Source: Saccharomonospora viridis DSM 43017 (lineage in GTDB: Bacteria > Actinomycetota > Actinomycetes > Mycobacteriales > Pseudonocardiaceae). From it: 64,000 nucleotides of DNA. The translations under genes and the position numbers were made by a program. Of the stretch, positions 40,118 through 49,402 are shown piece by piece. The notes below the pieces were generated by a model. The model ran no database searches. It saw only the letters and a list, made by a program, of their open reading frames with translations, and was not told where the DNA came from. Location of the stretch: assembly GCF_000023865.1 (NCBI RefSeq), contig NC_013159.1, positions 3,684,001-3,748,000 on the forward strand, read 5' to 3'. Position 1 is the first letter of the stretch; each line of letters starts with the position of its first letter.

Positions 40118-42376
40118 GTGGTGACGATGGCCGCTCTCCCGCTCGCGGACTGGCTGCGTTCGCTTTCCGACGACGCTCTCGCCGCCCTACTGAGGAGCAG
40201 GCGCGATCTCGCCACACCACCGCCCGCGAACTCCGACGTACTCGCCACCCGTGCGGGTACGGCGGGCTCGATAGCGCGGGCGTGCGAGAACCTCGACAGC
40301 GCCACCCTCGCCGTTTTGGAAGTCCTGCTCATCGCGGGCGCGGACGAGCACCCCGTCGACACCGGCCGACTCGACGATCTCCTCGGAACACCACCACCCG
40401 GAGCGCTCGACCGGCTACGGACGCTGGCGCTCGCCTGGGGACCGGACGAGGCGATGTCCGTACCCCCCGCGGCGCGTGACGTGTTCGGCCCCTTCCCCGC
40501 CGGACTCGGAACCTCATCCCCCGAACTGGCGGCACTCGGCTCCGACGGGCTGCTCGAGCGGCTCCGCGAACTCGGCGAGGACGAACGTGCGCTGCTGACC
40601 ACACTCTCCTCCGGTCCACCGATCGGACGTACCCGGGACGCCGCCACCGACCTGCCCCTGGAGGCGGCCACCACACCCGTGCAGAAACTCCTGGCCCGGG
40701 GGCTGCTCGTCCGCCGGGACGACCGGACGGTCGAACTTCCACGCGAAGTGGGGATCGCGCTGCGTGGTGGTGTCGTGTTCGGTCCCGAGGTGCTCACCGA
40801 GCCGGACCTGCCCACCGCCCCTCAGCAGCAATCCACGGTGGATACCACCGCGGCCGGGGAGGCCATGGAATTCCTCCGGTACACCGAAGCGCTGCTGCGG
40901 ACGTGGTCGGAGCAACCGTCACCGGTGCTGAAGTCGGGTGGACTCGGTATCCGAGAGCTGCGCAGGCTCACCCGGGATCTCGGTGTCGACGAACGCACCG
41001 CCGCGTTGCTGGTGGAACTGGCCGTGGGGGCTGGGCTCGTCGCCACCGACGAAAGCACCTCGCCGGAATGGGTCCCCACCACGCTCACCGACTCCTGGTT
41101 GTCCTCACCCCCGTCGGGGCGCTGGCTCGTCCTCGCCCAGGCATGGCTCGACCTTCCCCGCATGCCCGGCCTCGCAGGTGGCAGGGACGCCAAGGACAAG
41201 GTGATCGTGCCGTTGTCGGAGGAAGCTCGACGTCCCCTGGCCCCCACGCTGCGCCGTCGGGTGCTGAGCACGCTCGCCGAGCTTCCGGAGGGGTCCGGGA
41301 TCAAAAGCGTCGACGAGCTCGTCGCGCTGCTGGCCTGGCGCGCCCCGCGGAAGGGTGGTCGACTGCGGGACCAACTGGTACGCGACACGATGGCCGAGGC
41401 CACCGCGTTGGGCGTCGTCGGTCTGGGCGCGCTGACCACGGCCGGCAGGATGCTGCTGGAGGACGACCTGCACGAGGCCGCGGCCGCGATGGCCGACGCC
41501 ATGCCCCGACCCGTGGACCACGTCCTCGTTCAGGCCGACCTCACCGTCGTGGCACCCGGCCCCCTGGAACCGGACCTGGCCCGGCAGATCGAGGCCGTCG
41601 CCGACATCGAGTCGGCGGGACACGCGACGATGTACCGCGTCAGCGAGGCCTCGGTGCGACGCGCCCTCGACAGTGGACGCACCGCCGACGAACTGCACGA
41701 ACTGTTCCGCACCCGGTCACGCACTCCGGTCCCACAGTCGCTGTCGTACCTGATCGACGACGTCGCCCGTAGACACGGACGGCTCCGCGGCGGCGTGGCG
41801 GCGTCGTTCCTGCGTTGTGACGACGAGGTCCTGCTCGCCGAGGTCCTCGGCACCGCGGCGGCCGAGGAGCTGGAGCTTCGCAGGATCGCACCCACGGTGG
41901 TGGTGAGCCCCTACCCGTTGGCCGAGGTGCTGGACGCACTGCGCAAGGCCGGATTCGCCCCGGCGGCCGAGGGCCCCGACGGGCGGGTGATCGATCTACG
42001 GCCGAGCGGCAGACGTATCCCCGCCCGAGGCCGTTCCGGCAGGCGCGCCGAGTCACGGCTGAACCCGCCCACGGAAGAACAGCTGACCGCTCTGGTGGCG
42101 CACGTGCGTGCGGGTGACAAAGCCGCGCACAGTCGCAAGGGTACGATCGTGCGGTTACCCGGCGGCGGTGGGGCCGACACGTCGGCGACGATGGCGTTGC
42201 TGACCAAGGCCGTGGCCGAACAGCGAGAGGTGTGGATCGGTTTCGTCGACTCGCACGGCACCGCCAGCCAGCGGGTCGTCAGACCCGTGCGCGTGGGCGG
42301 TGGCCTGTTGGAGAGCGCAACGGGTGAACGCTACCCGTTGCACCGCATCGCCTCCGCCGCACTGGTGGAGGACTGA
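40118..42376 (+). CDS. Helicase-associated domain protein (XPB partner-like, Rv0862c family)
   Basis: 752 residues, with no helicase Walker motifs. Much of the protein consists of winged-helix-like segments (for example LGIRELRRLTRDLGVDERTAALLVELAVGAGLV). The region around 480-620 (HVLVQADLTVVAPGPLEPDLARQIEAVADIES ... YLIDDVARRHGRLRGGVAASFLRCDDE) matches the 'helicase C-terminal/XPB-Ssl2 damage-recognition' domain family, and the C-terminus (VWIGFVDSHGTASQRVVRPVRV) is WYL-like. In mycobacteria this gene is next to the XPB helicase gene; here the two are separated by a 14-kb island. GTG 40118 or ATG 40127 are both plausible starts. Confidence 0.82.
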   Translation: MVTMAALPLADWLRSLSDDALAALLRSRRDLATPPPANSDVLATRAGTAGSIARACENLDSATLAVLEVLLIAGADEHPVDTGRLDDLLGTPPPGALDRLRTLALAWGPDEAMSVPPAARDVFGPFPAGLGTSSPELAALGSDGLLERLRELGEDERALLTTLSSGPPIGRTRDAATDLPLEAATTPVQKLLARGLLVRRDDRTVELPREVGIALRGGVVFGPEVLTEPDLPTAPQQQSTVDTTAAGEAMEFLRYTEALLRTWSEQPSPVLKSGGLGIRELRRLTRDLGVDERTAALLVELAVGAGLVATDESTSPEWVPTTLTDSWLSSPPSGRWLVLAQAWLDLPRMPGLAGGRDAKDKVIVPLSEEARRPLAPTLRRRVLSTLAELPEGSGIKSVDELVALLAWRAPRKGGRLRDQLVRDTMAEATALGVVGLGALTTAGRMLLEDDLHEAAAAMADAMPRPVDHVLVQADLTVVAPGPLEPDLARQIEAVADIESAGHATMYRVSEASVRRALDSGRTADELHELFRTRSRTPVPQSLSYLIDDVARRHGRLRGGVAASFLRCDDEVLLAEVLGTAAAEELELRRIAPTVVVSPYPLAEVLDALRKAGFAPAAEGPDGRVIDLRPSGRRIPARGRSGRRAESRLNPPTEEQLTALVAHVRAGDKAAHSRKGTIVRLPGGGGADTSATMALLTKAVAEQREVWIGFVDSHGTASQRVVRPVRVGGGLLESATGERYPLHRIASAALVED

Positions 42377-42565
42377 CGCACCGCTTTCCCCTCCGGGTAC
42401 ACGTCGGACCCGTCTCACCCGGGTGACTCCTGTGGACCCGAAACCGTCCATCGGAAACCACTGCCCGTCGTGGAAGGAATCAGCACGGTTTTCGGTGTGG
42501 ACCATTCAAGGCAGGCGGAAATGGATCACGATCACGGGAAGCGTGGTTTTCAAAGTCCGGAAAGA

Positions 42566-42597
42566 ATTCGGGCCACGGATTCCTCCGTGGCCCGAAT
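42566..42597 (-). terminator. Terminator of the conservon operon
   Basis: A perfect 14-bp stem ATTCGGGCCACGGA / TCCGTGGCCCGAAT with a 4-base loop, 13 bases past the DUF742 stop. On the minus strand it is followed by a short T-rich run (TCTTTCC). It could also stop transcripts from the helicase-associated gene on the other strand. Confidence 0.85.
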
Positions 42598-42610
42598 ACG
42601 ATCACCTCGG

Positions 42611-43192
42611 TTACAGCGAACGCAAACCGTTGAGAATGCGCTGCATGAATTCCTGCGAACCTTTGTCGTCGAGGACGAACCCCGGACGCCTGATCTCCAC
42701 CGCACCCACTTGCGACAGGTCGTCCACCAACACTTTCACCACGCCCAGCGGCAGCCTCGCGAACGCGGCGATCTCCGCCACCGAATGCACGTCCACGCAC
42801 AGATCGCAGATGAACCGCTGCTCCGGTGACTCCACGCCCTCATAGCGGCGCCCCCGTTCGGTGGTCACCACCAACGCCTCCAGCGCCAGCTCCCTGGCCG
42901 GTTTGGTGCGACCGCCCGTTCTCGCGTACGGCCGCACCAACGACCGGTGCGTGAAATGCGGTGGCGCGGGAGCCGTGCGTGGCCGCGCAGGAGTGGACGA
43001 AGCGGACTGCGCGGTCGCCCCCGGGGTCCGTGTCGGCCCGGCGTAAGCCGCCTGCTCCGACTGCTGACGCACCCGCCTCGTCAGCTGCGTGACCCCGGAC
43101 ACGCTACTCAAGTCGAACCTACTCGGGAGGTCGAATCCCTCTCTGTCGGTCGGCTTGTTGAGGGCCTCCCACTCCTCCACACCGTCAGCCAC
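42611..43192 (-). CDS. DUF742 protein, second CvnC-like subunit
   Basis: 193 residues. The N-terminal ~90 are variable and Pro/Ala/Thr-rich. The DUF742 domain follows: [31 protein letters not shown], then [34 protein letters not shown], a winged-helix-like segment. In Streptomyces conservons CvnC binds the other Cvn proteins at the membrane. The GTG at 43192 overlaps the roadblock gene's stop by eight bases. Terminal gene of the extra B-C pair. Confidence 0.85.
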   Translation of the reverse strand: MADGVEEWEALNKPTDREGFDLPSRFDLSSVSGVTQLTRRVRQQSEQAAYAGPTRTPGATAQSASSTPARPRTAPAPPHFTHRSLVRPYARTGGRTKPARELALEALVVTTERGRRYEGVESPEQRFICDLCVDVHSVAEIAAFARLPLGVVKVLVDDLSQVGAVEIRRPGFVLDDKGSQEFMQRILNGLRSL

Positions 43193-43604
43193 GCACGCCA
43201 CCTTGCAGCTGCGCCCGTAATTCCGGGGTAAGACGCTGACCGACCCGGTCGACGAGCAGGGTCATCTCGTAGGCGACCGTGCCGATGTCAGCCGTAGGCG
43301 ACGCCAGCACGGCGAGACACGACCCGTCACTGATCGACATGAGGAACAGGTAACCGCGCTCCATCTCGACCACGGTCTGGTTGACCGCACCGCCTTCGAA
43401 GCATCGCGCGGCACCGTGGGTCAACGACACGAGGCCGGACGCCACGGCCGACAGTTGTTCAGCCCGTTCCCTGGGCAACCCCTGTGAGCTCGCCAGTAGC
43501 AGCCCGTCAGCCGACACCACCACAGCGTGCGCCACCCCCGGAACCCGGCGCACGAAGTCGGTGACCAGCCATCCGAAGCTGCCCTGGTGGGCTGATGCCG
43601 TCAC
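43185..43604 (-). CDS. Roadblock/LC7 protein, second CvnB-like subunit
   Basis: 139 residues of the roadblock/LC7 fold ([34 protein letters not shown] ... [24 protein letters not shown]). Such proteins regulate small GTPases as activators or scaffolds. It is about 70% alike by eye to the CvnB at 45176-45631, so one is a duplicate. GGAGG precedes the GTG by four bases. A 111-base gap separates it from the GTPase gene upstream, leaving room for a promoter of its own. Confidence 0.9.
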   Translation of the reverse strand: MTASAHQGSFGWLVTDFVRRVPGVAHAVVVSADGLLLASSQGLPRERAEQLSAVASGLVSLTHGAARCFEGGAVNQTVVEMERGYLFLMSISDGSCLAVLASPTADIGTVAYEMTLLVDRVGQRLTPELRAQLQGGVRG

Positions 43605-43715
43605 TGTCCCTCCTAGCCTCCCGCTCGCTGTAGCGGCAAGACTATTAGTCAGGTCAATCCTGTCGAGGCCAAATCCCCCATCCGCCAGGCCGAATCACGC
43701 CGGTGGCCCAACATC

Positions 43716-44303
43716 TCACCCCGCCCGCAATGCCGTGTCGTGGGCGATCGCGTGCTGCACGATGGAGATGAGCACCTGCTTGGCGGACTCGCGATCCCGC
43801 GCGTCACAGGCCATGATCGGCACCGACGGCGAGATGGTGAGCGCGTGCCGCACGTCCTCGATCTGGTGGTGCAGCAGTCGGTCGAAGCAGTTGATCGCCA
43901 CGATGTAGGGCAGCCTGCGGTTCTCGAAGAAGTCGATCGACGGGAACGCGTCGGCCAATCTCCTGGTGTCCACCAGCACCACGGCACCGATCGCACCGTA
44001 GGCGAGGTCGTCCCACATGAACCAGAACCGGTGCTGTCCCGGGGTGCCGAAAATGTAGAGGACCAGGTCGGAGTCGAGCGTGATCCTGCCGAAGTCCATC
44101 GCGACCGTGGTGGTCATCTTGTTCGGCGTCTGCGACAGGTCGTCGACAGAGACGCTCGCCTCGGTCATGGACGCCTCGGTGGTCAGCGGGTCGATCTCGG
44201 ACACCGCTCCCACGAGCGTTGTCTTACCGACACCGAAACCACCGGCGACCACGATCTTGGCCGACTGGGTCGGGCCTGACGTCGCCGGCGTGGCAGCAGA
44301 CAC
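43716..44303 (-). CDS. cvnD: Ras-like GTP-binding protein (CvnD)
   Basis: 195 residues. P-loop AGGFGVGKTTLVGAV (20-34), switch-like TTTVAMDFGRITL, G3 in LYIFGTPGQHRFWFMW and G4-like AINCFDRLL. It belongs to the small G-protein group of actinobacterial conservons, where the GTPase is the output partner of a CvnA-B-C complex. The GTG at 44303 is chosen, as GGAG lies 8 bases upstream and the product has the family's ~195 residues. It begins two bases after the DUF742 stop. Confidence 0.92.
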   Translation of the reverse strand: MSAATPATSGPTQSAKIVVAGGFGVGKTTLVGAVSEIDPLTTEASMTEASVSVDDLSQTPNKMTTTVAMDFGRITLDSDLVLYIFGTPGQHRFWFMWDDLAYGAIGAVVLVDTRRLADAFPSIDFFENRRLPYIVAINCFDRLLHHQIEDVRHALTISPSVPIMACDARDRESAKQVLISIVQHAIAHDTALRAG

Positions 44304-44304
44304 G

Positions 44305-45072
44305 TCAAATTCTCCGAAGCCCACTGAGAACCCTTTCCATGAACTCGATACTGGGCCGGTCTCCCACCATGGAGGAGGACGCGGAATGCACGAGCACAAG
44401 CCCGAGACCGGCAACGTCACCAACGAGAACCCGCACGACACCGAGTGGCATCTTGAGCAGCGCGGCCACCTCAGCGACCGATCTGGTGTCGAGGCACAGT
44501 CCGCAGATGGACCTGTGTTCGGGCACTCGTACTCGCTCCAGCCGCCTGCCCCGCTCACTGGTGGAGATCAGTGATTCAAGAGCCAGGTCGTAGTCCGGTT
44601 TAGTTCTACCCCTGGTGCGGAAGTACGGTCGCACCAGGCCCGAGGACGGCTCCTCCTCCTCCGGCTCCTCGTCCCGGTAGTGGCGAGGCCGGGGTGTCGG
44701 CGAGGGAAGCTCACCGGAAGGCGGGCCGGAGCTGTACGCCTCCGTGCTGTAAGCCGTCGAGTAACGGTCGTCGAACGACGAGAACGAGCTGTCGGAGCCG
44801 GCGTACCCGCCACCGCCCATCCCGTACAGTTCGGCGCCGGGCCCGGACAGCAGCGAAGGCCGCTCGTAGTCGGAGACGTCGAAATCCGACGGTCCCGGTG
44901 AATCGAGTCCACCGGTGCGTAGCCATTCACCCGTGTCGAGTGGATCGTCGACCCCCCGCGACACGCGACGTCCGCGTTGGCGGAACGTCATCTCCTCCGG
45001 CTCGCTCGGCCAACCCTCGGCCGCACGCTCCCTGTCGAGCCGTCGATCACCTCGTGAGTGCCCGGAATCCAC
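44305..45072 (-). CDS. cvnC: DUF742 protein (CvnC)
   Basis: 255 residues: a long disordered, Ser/Gly/Asp/Glu-rich N-terminus (~1-145) and a C-terminal DUF742 domain (LVRPYFRTRGRTKPDYDLAL, ESLISTSERGRRL, RSICGLCLDTRSVAEVAALLKMPLGVVRVLVGDVA). The N-terminal part is much longer than in the second copy. Part of the core conservon; directly upstream of cvnD. Confidence 0.9.
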   Translation of the reverse strand: MDSGHSRGDRRLDRERAAEGWPSEPEEMTFRQRGRRVSRGVDDPLDTGEWLRTGGLDSPGPSDFDVSDYERPSLLSGPGAELYGMGGGGYAGSDSSFSSFDDRYSTAYSTEAYSSGPPSGELPSPTPRPRHYRDEEPEEEEPSSGLVRPYFRTRGRTKPDYDLALESLISTSERGRRLERVRVPEHRSICGLCLDTRSVAEVAALLKMPLGVVRVLVGDVAGLGLVLVHSASSSMVGDRPSIEFMERVLSGLRRI

Positions 45073-45175
45073 GGCTGTCTCCTCAGTGTTTTCTCACCGA
45101 ACTGCGATTTCTCATCGAACTACGTTGCTCGCGTCATCTCGTGCCGTGCGTTGTCAGCGTTGTCGAAGCGGGGAT

Positions 45176-45631
45176 TCACCGACGCGAACCCTGCAACTGG
45201 GCCCGCAACTCCGGTGTCATCTGCTTTCCGACCCGATCGACCAACAACGTCATCTCGTAGACGACCAGCCCGATGTCGCTGTCGGGAGCGCCGAGCACGG
45301 CCAGACAGGACCCATCGGAAATCGACATCAGGAACAAAAAGCCGTTGGCCATCTCGACGACGGTCTGCGCCACGGGACCACCCTCGAACACCTGCGCGGC
45401 ACCCCGCGCCAGGCTCGTCAGGCCCGATGCCACAGCGGCGAGCTGGTCGGCCCTGTCCTTGGGCAGGCCACGCGAAGCCGCCAGTAACAACCCGTCCGCC
45501 GAGACGACAACGGCGTGCGCTGCACCGGGAACCCGGTGCACGAAGTCGGTGATGAGCCAAGCGAAGCTGCCTTGCTGCCCGGAACTGCCTTTCTTCGGCG
45601 TACCCGGATGCGCTGAACCCGCGCGTGTCAA
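45176..45631 (-). CDS. cvnB: Roadblock/LC7 protein (CvnB)
   Basis: 151 residues, with an N-terminal ~18-residue polar extension and a roadblock fold ([60 protein letters not shown]). It starts with TTG, with GGAG six bases upstream, three bases after the cvnA stop. Proposed role: bridge or regulator between the CvnA sensor and the CvnD GTPase. Confidence 0.92.
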   Translation of the reverse strand: MTRAGSAHPGTPKKGSSGQQGSFAWLITDFVHRVPGAAHAVVVSADGLLLAASRGLPKDRADQLAAVASGLTSLARGAAQVFEGGPVAQTVVEMANGFLFLMSISDGSCLAVLGAPDSDIGLVVYEMTLLVDRVGKQMTPELRAQLQGSRR

Positions 45632-45634
45632 CTT

Positions 45635-48600
45635 CTACTCCTTCGCCCCGTTATGACGGGTGTCGTTGCCCGTCCTGTCGAACTGCTCACTCTGGGCCGA
45701 CGGCTCCTTGAGCGCGTGGCGACCGCTCTGGTAGCCACGCTGGAAACTCTTCATACGGTTACGCGCTGCCTCGGCCGACCTGGCGACGGCACTGCGTCCC
45801 GGTTCCCCGGCGGTGGTGTCGGCGAACGCGTTGCCCCGGCTGGAAGAGACCGAGCCCGGCACTAAATATGCATTGGGCACACGCTTGGGCAGCCCCGCAG
45901 GCGTGATCTCCGCATGCTTTTCCTCCAGCAACGCGTGCGCAGCCTGCCAGCCGCTGTCGGCGGCGCTGTACCAGCCGATGTCCCGCGCGCTGTCTGTGGT
46001 CTTGTCATCGGTGCTGTCATTCATCTCGGCACCCGCAGTTCCGTCGGCTTCGGACTCGGGTACCGAACCGGGCTCAGCACCCCACGCCTCGCCGTCGGAG
46101 TCGAGCTCCGAGTCGAGCGGAGTTTCCTCGCTGAACCACCGGGACAGCACTGACTGGTAAATCGGCAGTCTCCTGGTAGGTACATCGTCCTCCAGCGCGC
46201 TCCCGTCACCGCCGACCAACGAAGCATCGGACGTCGAGTCCTGCTCCACCGGGACGTAGCGCGTTTCCTCGTTCGGCGACGCCTCGGAGGCGTACGCCTC
46301 GTTGACGTGGCCGTCGTTCGTGTCGCCGTCGGGCGACTCCGTCGGCCACTCCGGCTCCTCCGACCCGGTGAGCGAAGCCGGCTGCACGAGCTCGGTCGCA
46401 GGCTCCGATGCAGGTTCCGACGCGGGTTTCGACGCAGGTTCCGGCGGTTCCGGGCTGACGAACGGTCCCGCCGCCTTGCCGGTACCTCCGACGAGGTCGT
46501 CGAGACTGATCGGCTGGGAAAGCGGCCGCAGACCGTTGTGCCCCGACGAAGCGGGGGGCTCGGGCTGCTCCTCCCGCTCCTGCTCCAGCTCCTGTCGCGG
46601 CGGTTGTGCCGGGGGTGGGGGCAGCATCGCCGTCCTGTCCGCGTCCACCGACGGTTTGCGCGGCGCGGGCAGTGACGGCATGCCGGACGGCACAGCGGGA
46701 GCGTCCGTATGCGAGGGCAGGGAATTCTCGCTGCTCGTCTCCCGCGGCGGCGCGATCGTCGGCGTGGAGGTCGACGACACCATGGAGGGTGCCTCGGTGA
46801 GCAGTTCGCTGGGCACCACGACGCGGGCGATCACGCCACCCTCGATGTCCTCGTTCTCCCTCAGCCGCACCTCGATGCCGTGCCGCTTCGCCAGCCGGGC
46901 GACCACGTACAGCCCCATGCGGCGGGTCACCGACACGTCGAGGTCCGGCGGAGTGGCGAGACGCTCGTTGGCCTCGGCCAACTGTTCCTCGGACATCCCG
47001 ACCCCACGGTCGGTGATCTGGATGGCGAGCGACGTGCGTCGGGTGACGACGGCCCTGACGCTGATCTTGGTCTCCGGCTCGGAGAAGTAGGTGGCGTTGT
47101 CGAGCAGCTCCGCCAGCAGGTGCACCAGGTCGTGCACCGCCCTGCCGTGCACCGCCACGTCCGGGATCGTGCCCAGCTCCACCCGGGAGTACTGCTCGAT
47201 CTCCGACACCGCCGCGCCGAGCACGTCGGCCGCGGGGACCGGTTTGGACATCGTCTTGGTGAGCCCGGCTCCGGAGAGCACCAGCAGACTCTCACCGTTA
47301 CGCCGCAACCTCGTCGCCAGGTGGTCGAGCTCGAACAGACTCGCGAGCTGGTCCGGGTCCTGCTCGTCGGACTCCAGCTTGTCGATGATGCTGAGCTGAC
47401 GCTCCACCAGGCGCTGGCTGCGCCGCGACAGGTTGACGAAGATGCCGTTGACGTTCTCCCGCAGTAGCGCCTGTTCGGCGGCCAGCCGGACAGCACGCTC
47501 GTGGACCACGTCGAACGACCTCGCGAGTTCCCCGATCTCCTCGCGCGTGTGCACCGGGACCGGCGTGACGGCCTCCCGGGACGCTTCCATCGGGTTCGGG
47601 TCGGCGAGGATGCGCCGCACCGTCTCGGGCAGTCGGACGTACGCGACCTCCAACGCGCTGGAGCGCAGTGTCTTAAGTGGCCTGGTGAGCGCCCTGATGA
47701 CCACGAGGGTCAGTGCCACCGTGGCGATCAACGTGGCGATCATCAGACCGAAGAAGATCCACGCGGCCTGGCTGGCCTGACCGGCCAGCGTCTCCGCCTG
47801 CGCGCGAAGGTCGGTCAACAGACCGCTTTCCACCTCGCGCATCTTGTCCACGGTGTCGTTGCCGTCCGAGAACAGCTGCCGCGAGTTGACGTTGAGCCCA
47901 CTGGGCGAGCCTGCGGCCGAGTAGGCCTTGGAGATGTGCCGTTCCCTGTTGTCCACTTCGGCACCGGAAACGGTGTCGATGTAGAGCTGCTGTTCCCTCA
48001 GGGTGGCGTTGGCGTTGAAGTTGTCGACCGCGGCGCTGGCGCTGGCCTGGGCGGCGACCGCCCGGTCGAAGAGGTCACCGAAGAAACCGCGGTTACCGAC
48101 TGCGATCTGCAGCAGCGCGTTCTGCCGTGAGGTGTACTCCTTGGTCTCCGTGACGGCCTGCACGGTGGTGCCCTGCCTCAGCAGACCCCTGTCGGTCACC
48201 GACAGGTTCACCGTACGGCCGAGGTTGATCAGAGGCTGGAGGATCGAGTTGTAGGTGATGTACGCCGTCAGTTCGGGAAGGTCCGTGTTGTTGAGCGTGT
48301 CCCGCAATGGCCCCAGGGCCTCGAGACGCTGCAGTGAGCGTTCGTAGATGAGCTGCGTTTCCTCGTTACCGAGGTCGCTTTCGGCCACCATTTCCCGCAG
48401 CCGCGTCACTTCGGTGTCCACTTTCGCCGTCTGTTCGTTGACGACGTCGGGGTCGACCCAACTGGACGACATGGCCGTGACCATGAGCGTCCGTTCCCGT
48501 TGCAACTCGTGCACCACGACGGCGACCTGTTGGGAGACCTCGACCTGAGTCACGGTCTCGTTGAAGTCCGCCGCGTCGTCCAATTCCGAAACCGCGCGCA

Positions 48601-48883
48601 GACTACCGAAAACGAGCGCGGTCACCAGAGGAATGATCAGGACGAGAGCGAGTTTGTAGCGCAGCGGCCAGTTGCTCAGTCTCCAGCGAGACGCTGTTTC
48701 CGTAGAGCCCGCACTGGCAGTATCGGCCGCGCCTTCACGCGCAGGCTCCTCCTGACCCTCCTGGTTGTGGGCTTGACTCCGAGTCGGGTCCAGCCCCTCC
48801 CCATCCGCGGTCTCAGTCTTGGGCACCGCTTTACCACCATCGTTGTCCGAGCCGGATCCGAAGCCGGCGTCCTGGCCGAGCAC
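45635..48883 (-). CDS. cvnA: Conservon sensor kinase-like protein (CvnA) with NIT domain
   Basis: 1082 residues. Cytoplasmic N-tail (~1-70), span one (76-94), a ~280-residue extracellular nitrate/nitrite-sensor-like (NIT) helical domain, span two (~373-395), HAMP (RALTRPLKTLRSSALEVA), a dimerisation region (ENVNGIFVNLSRRSQRLVER, then ELDHLATRLRRNGESLLVLSG), and a HATPase domain: N-box ELLDNATYFSEPE, G1 DRGVGMSEEQ, then RMGLYVVARLAKRHGI. The last ~380 residues are disordered and acidic but end with conserved islands (RLPIYQSVLSRWF; AGLPKRVPNAYLVPGS; AARNRMKSFQRGYQSGRHA). No receiver domain; partners are CvnB, C and D encoded downstream. Expressed from the 519-base gap shared with the ABC importer. 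Confidence 0.92.
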   Translation of the reverse strand: MLGQDAGFGSGSDNDGGKAVPKTETADGEGLDPTRSQAHNQEGQEEPAREGAADTASAGSTETASRWRLSNWPLRYKLALVLIIPLVTALVFGSLRAVSELDDAADFNETVTQVEVSQQVAVVVHELQRERTLMVTAMSSSWVDPDVVNEQTAKVDTEVTRLREMVAESDLGNEETQLIYERSLQRLEALGPLRDTLNNTDLPELTAYITYNSILQPLINLGRTVNLSVTDRGLLRQGTTVQAVTETKEYTSRQNALLQIAVGNRGFFGDLFDRAVAAQASASAAVDNFNANATLREQQLYIDTVSGAEVDNRERHISKAYSAAGSPSGLNVNSRQLFSDGNDTVDKMREVESGLLTDLRAQAETLAGQASQAAWIFFGLMIATLIATVALTLVVIRALTRPLKTLRSSALEVAYVRLPETVRRILADPNPMEASREAVTPVPVHTREEIGELARSFDVVHERAVRLAAEQALLRENVNGIFVNLSRRSQRLVERQLSIIDKLESDEQDPDQLASLFELDHLATRLRRNGESLLVLSGAGLTKTMSKPVPAADVLGAAVSEIEQYSRVELGTIPDVAVHGRAVHDLVHLLAELLDNATYFSEPETKISVRAVVTRRTSLAIQITDRGVGMSEEQLAEANERLATPPDLDVSVTRRMGLYVVARLAKRHGIEVRLRENEDIEGGVIARVVVPSELLTEAPSMVSSTSTPTIAPPRETSSENSLPSHTDAPAVPSGMPSLPAPRKPSVDADRTAMLPPPPAQPPRQELEQEREEQPEPPASSGHNGLRPLSQPISLDDLVGGTGKAAGPFVSPEPPEPASKPASEPASEPATELVQPASLTGSEEPEWPTESPDGDTNDGHVNEAYASEASPNEETRYVPVEQDSTSDASLVGGDGSALEDDVPTRRLPIYQSVLSRWFSEETPLDSELDSDGEAWGAEPGSVPESEADGTAGAEMNDSTDDKTTDSARDIGWYSAADSGWQAAHALLEEKHAEITPAGLPKRVPNAYLVPGSVSSSRGNAFADTTAGEPGRSAVARSAEAARNRMKSFQRGYQSGRHALKEPSAQSEQFDRTGNDTRHNGAKE

Positions 48884-49402
48884 TTGCTACGCTCCGCACA
48901 CACTTATGCGACTGCCTGTAATGCCTTTAGTGGAATAGGCAGCGTGAGCATGCCGGAAGCCCCCAGATGGGTCAATCCTCGCCCACACGATCAGCACACC
49001 GAAGTGTCGACTCAGCCGACTTGATCGACTGGGATTACACCAAACAGTCATCCATCCGCCACTACTTCGGTGTTTCGTTGCCCCACTGTTCAGGCGCAGA
49101 ATGTAGCGAAGTCCCCCGAAGGGCGTAACCATCGTTGGTTGTTCCTCGTTGGCCTTCACTGAGCGTCTGCCTCACGGGGAGCGAGGAGTTGTGCATTTTC
49201 AGTAAACCCAGAGTTAATTAGACCACACCCGATAGCACCCGTTCGAGTGGACTGCGACACCCTTAGATTCCGGGTACGCACGCATTGTGAGTAACGCGTT
49301 GACTCTCTACAGTAGCCGTGGCTCGCTGGGCGACTTGGGAGGGCGTCGCGTTCAGTCAGCGCACCACCTAACAGGTACTGATTACCTCACTGAGGAGTGG
49401 CA
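48884..49402. other. Divergent regulatory region, cvnA / ABC importer
   Basis: 519 bases with no gene between the cvnA GTG (minus) and the binding-protein gene (plus). It is less GC-rich than its surroundings (for example GAGTTAATTAGACC near 49210), as expected for promoter DNA. A -35/-10 pair is proposed at 49285-49313; other motifs are not recognised. Confidence 0.6.
49285..49313 (+). promoter_or_regulatory. Candidate promoter for the ABC importer operon
   Basis: TTGTGA (49285-49290) and TACAGT (49308-49313) with a 17-base spacer, about 90 bases upstream of the binding-protein start. A sigma-70/HrdB-like match found by eye; no transcript data. Confidence 0.4.

Noticed and set aside
49397..49399. 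GTG 49397 as start of the binding lipoprotein
   Set aside because: The GAGGAG ribosome site overlaps it; TTG at 49403 has proper spacing.
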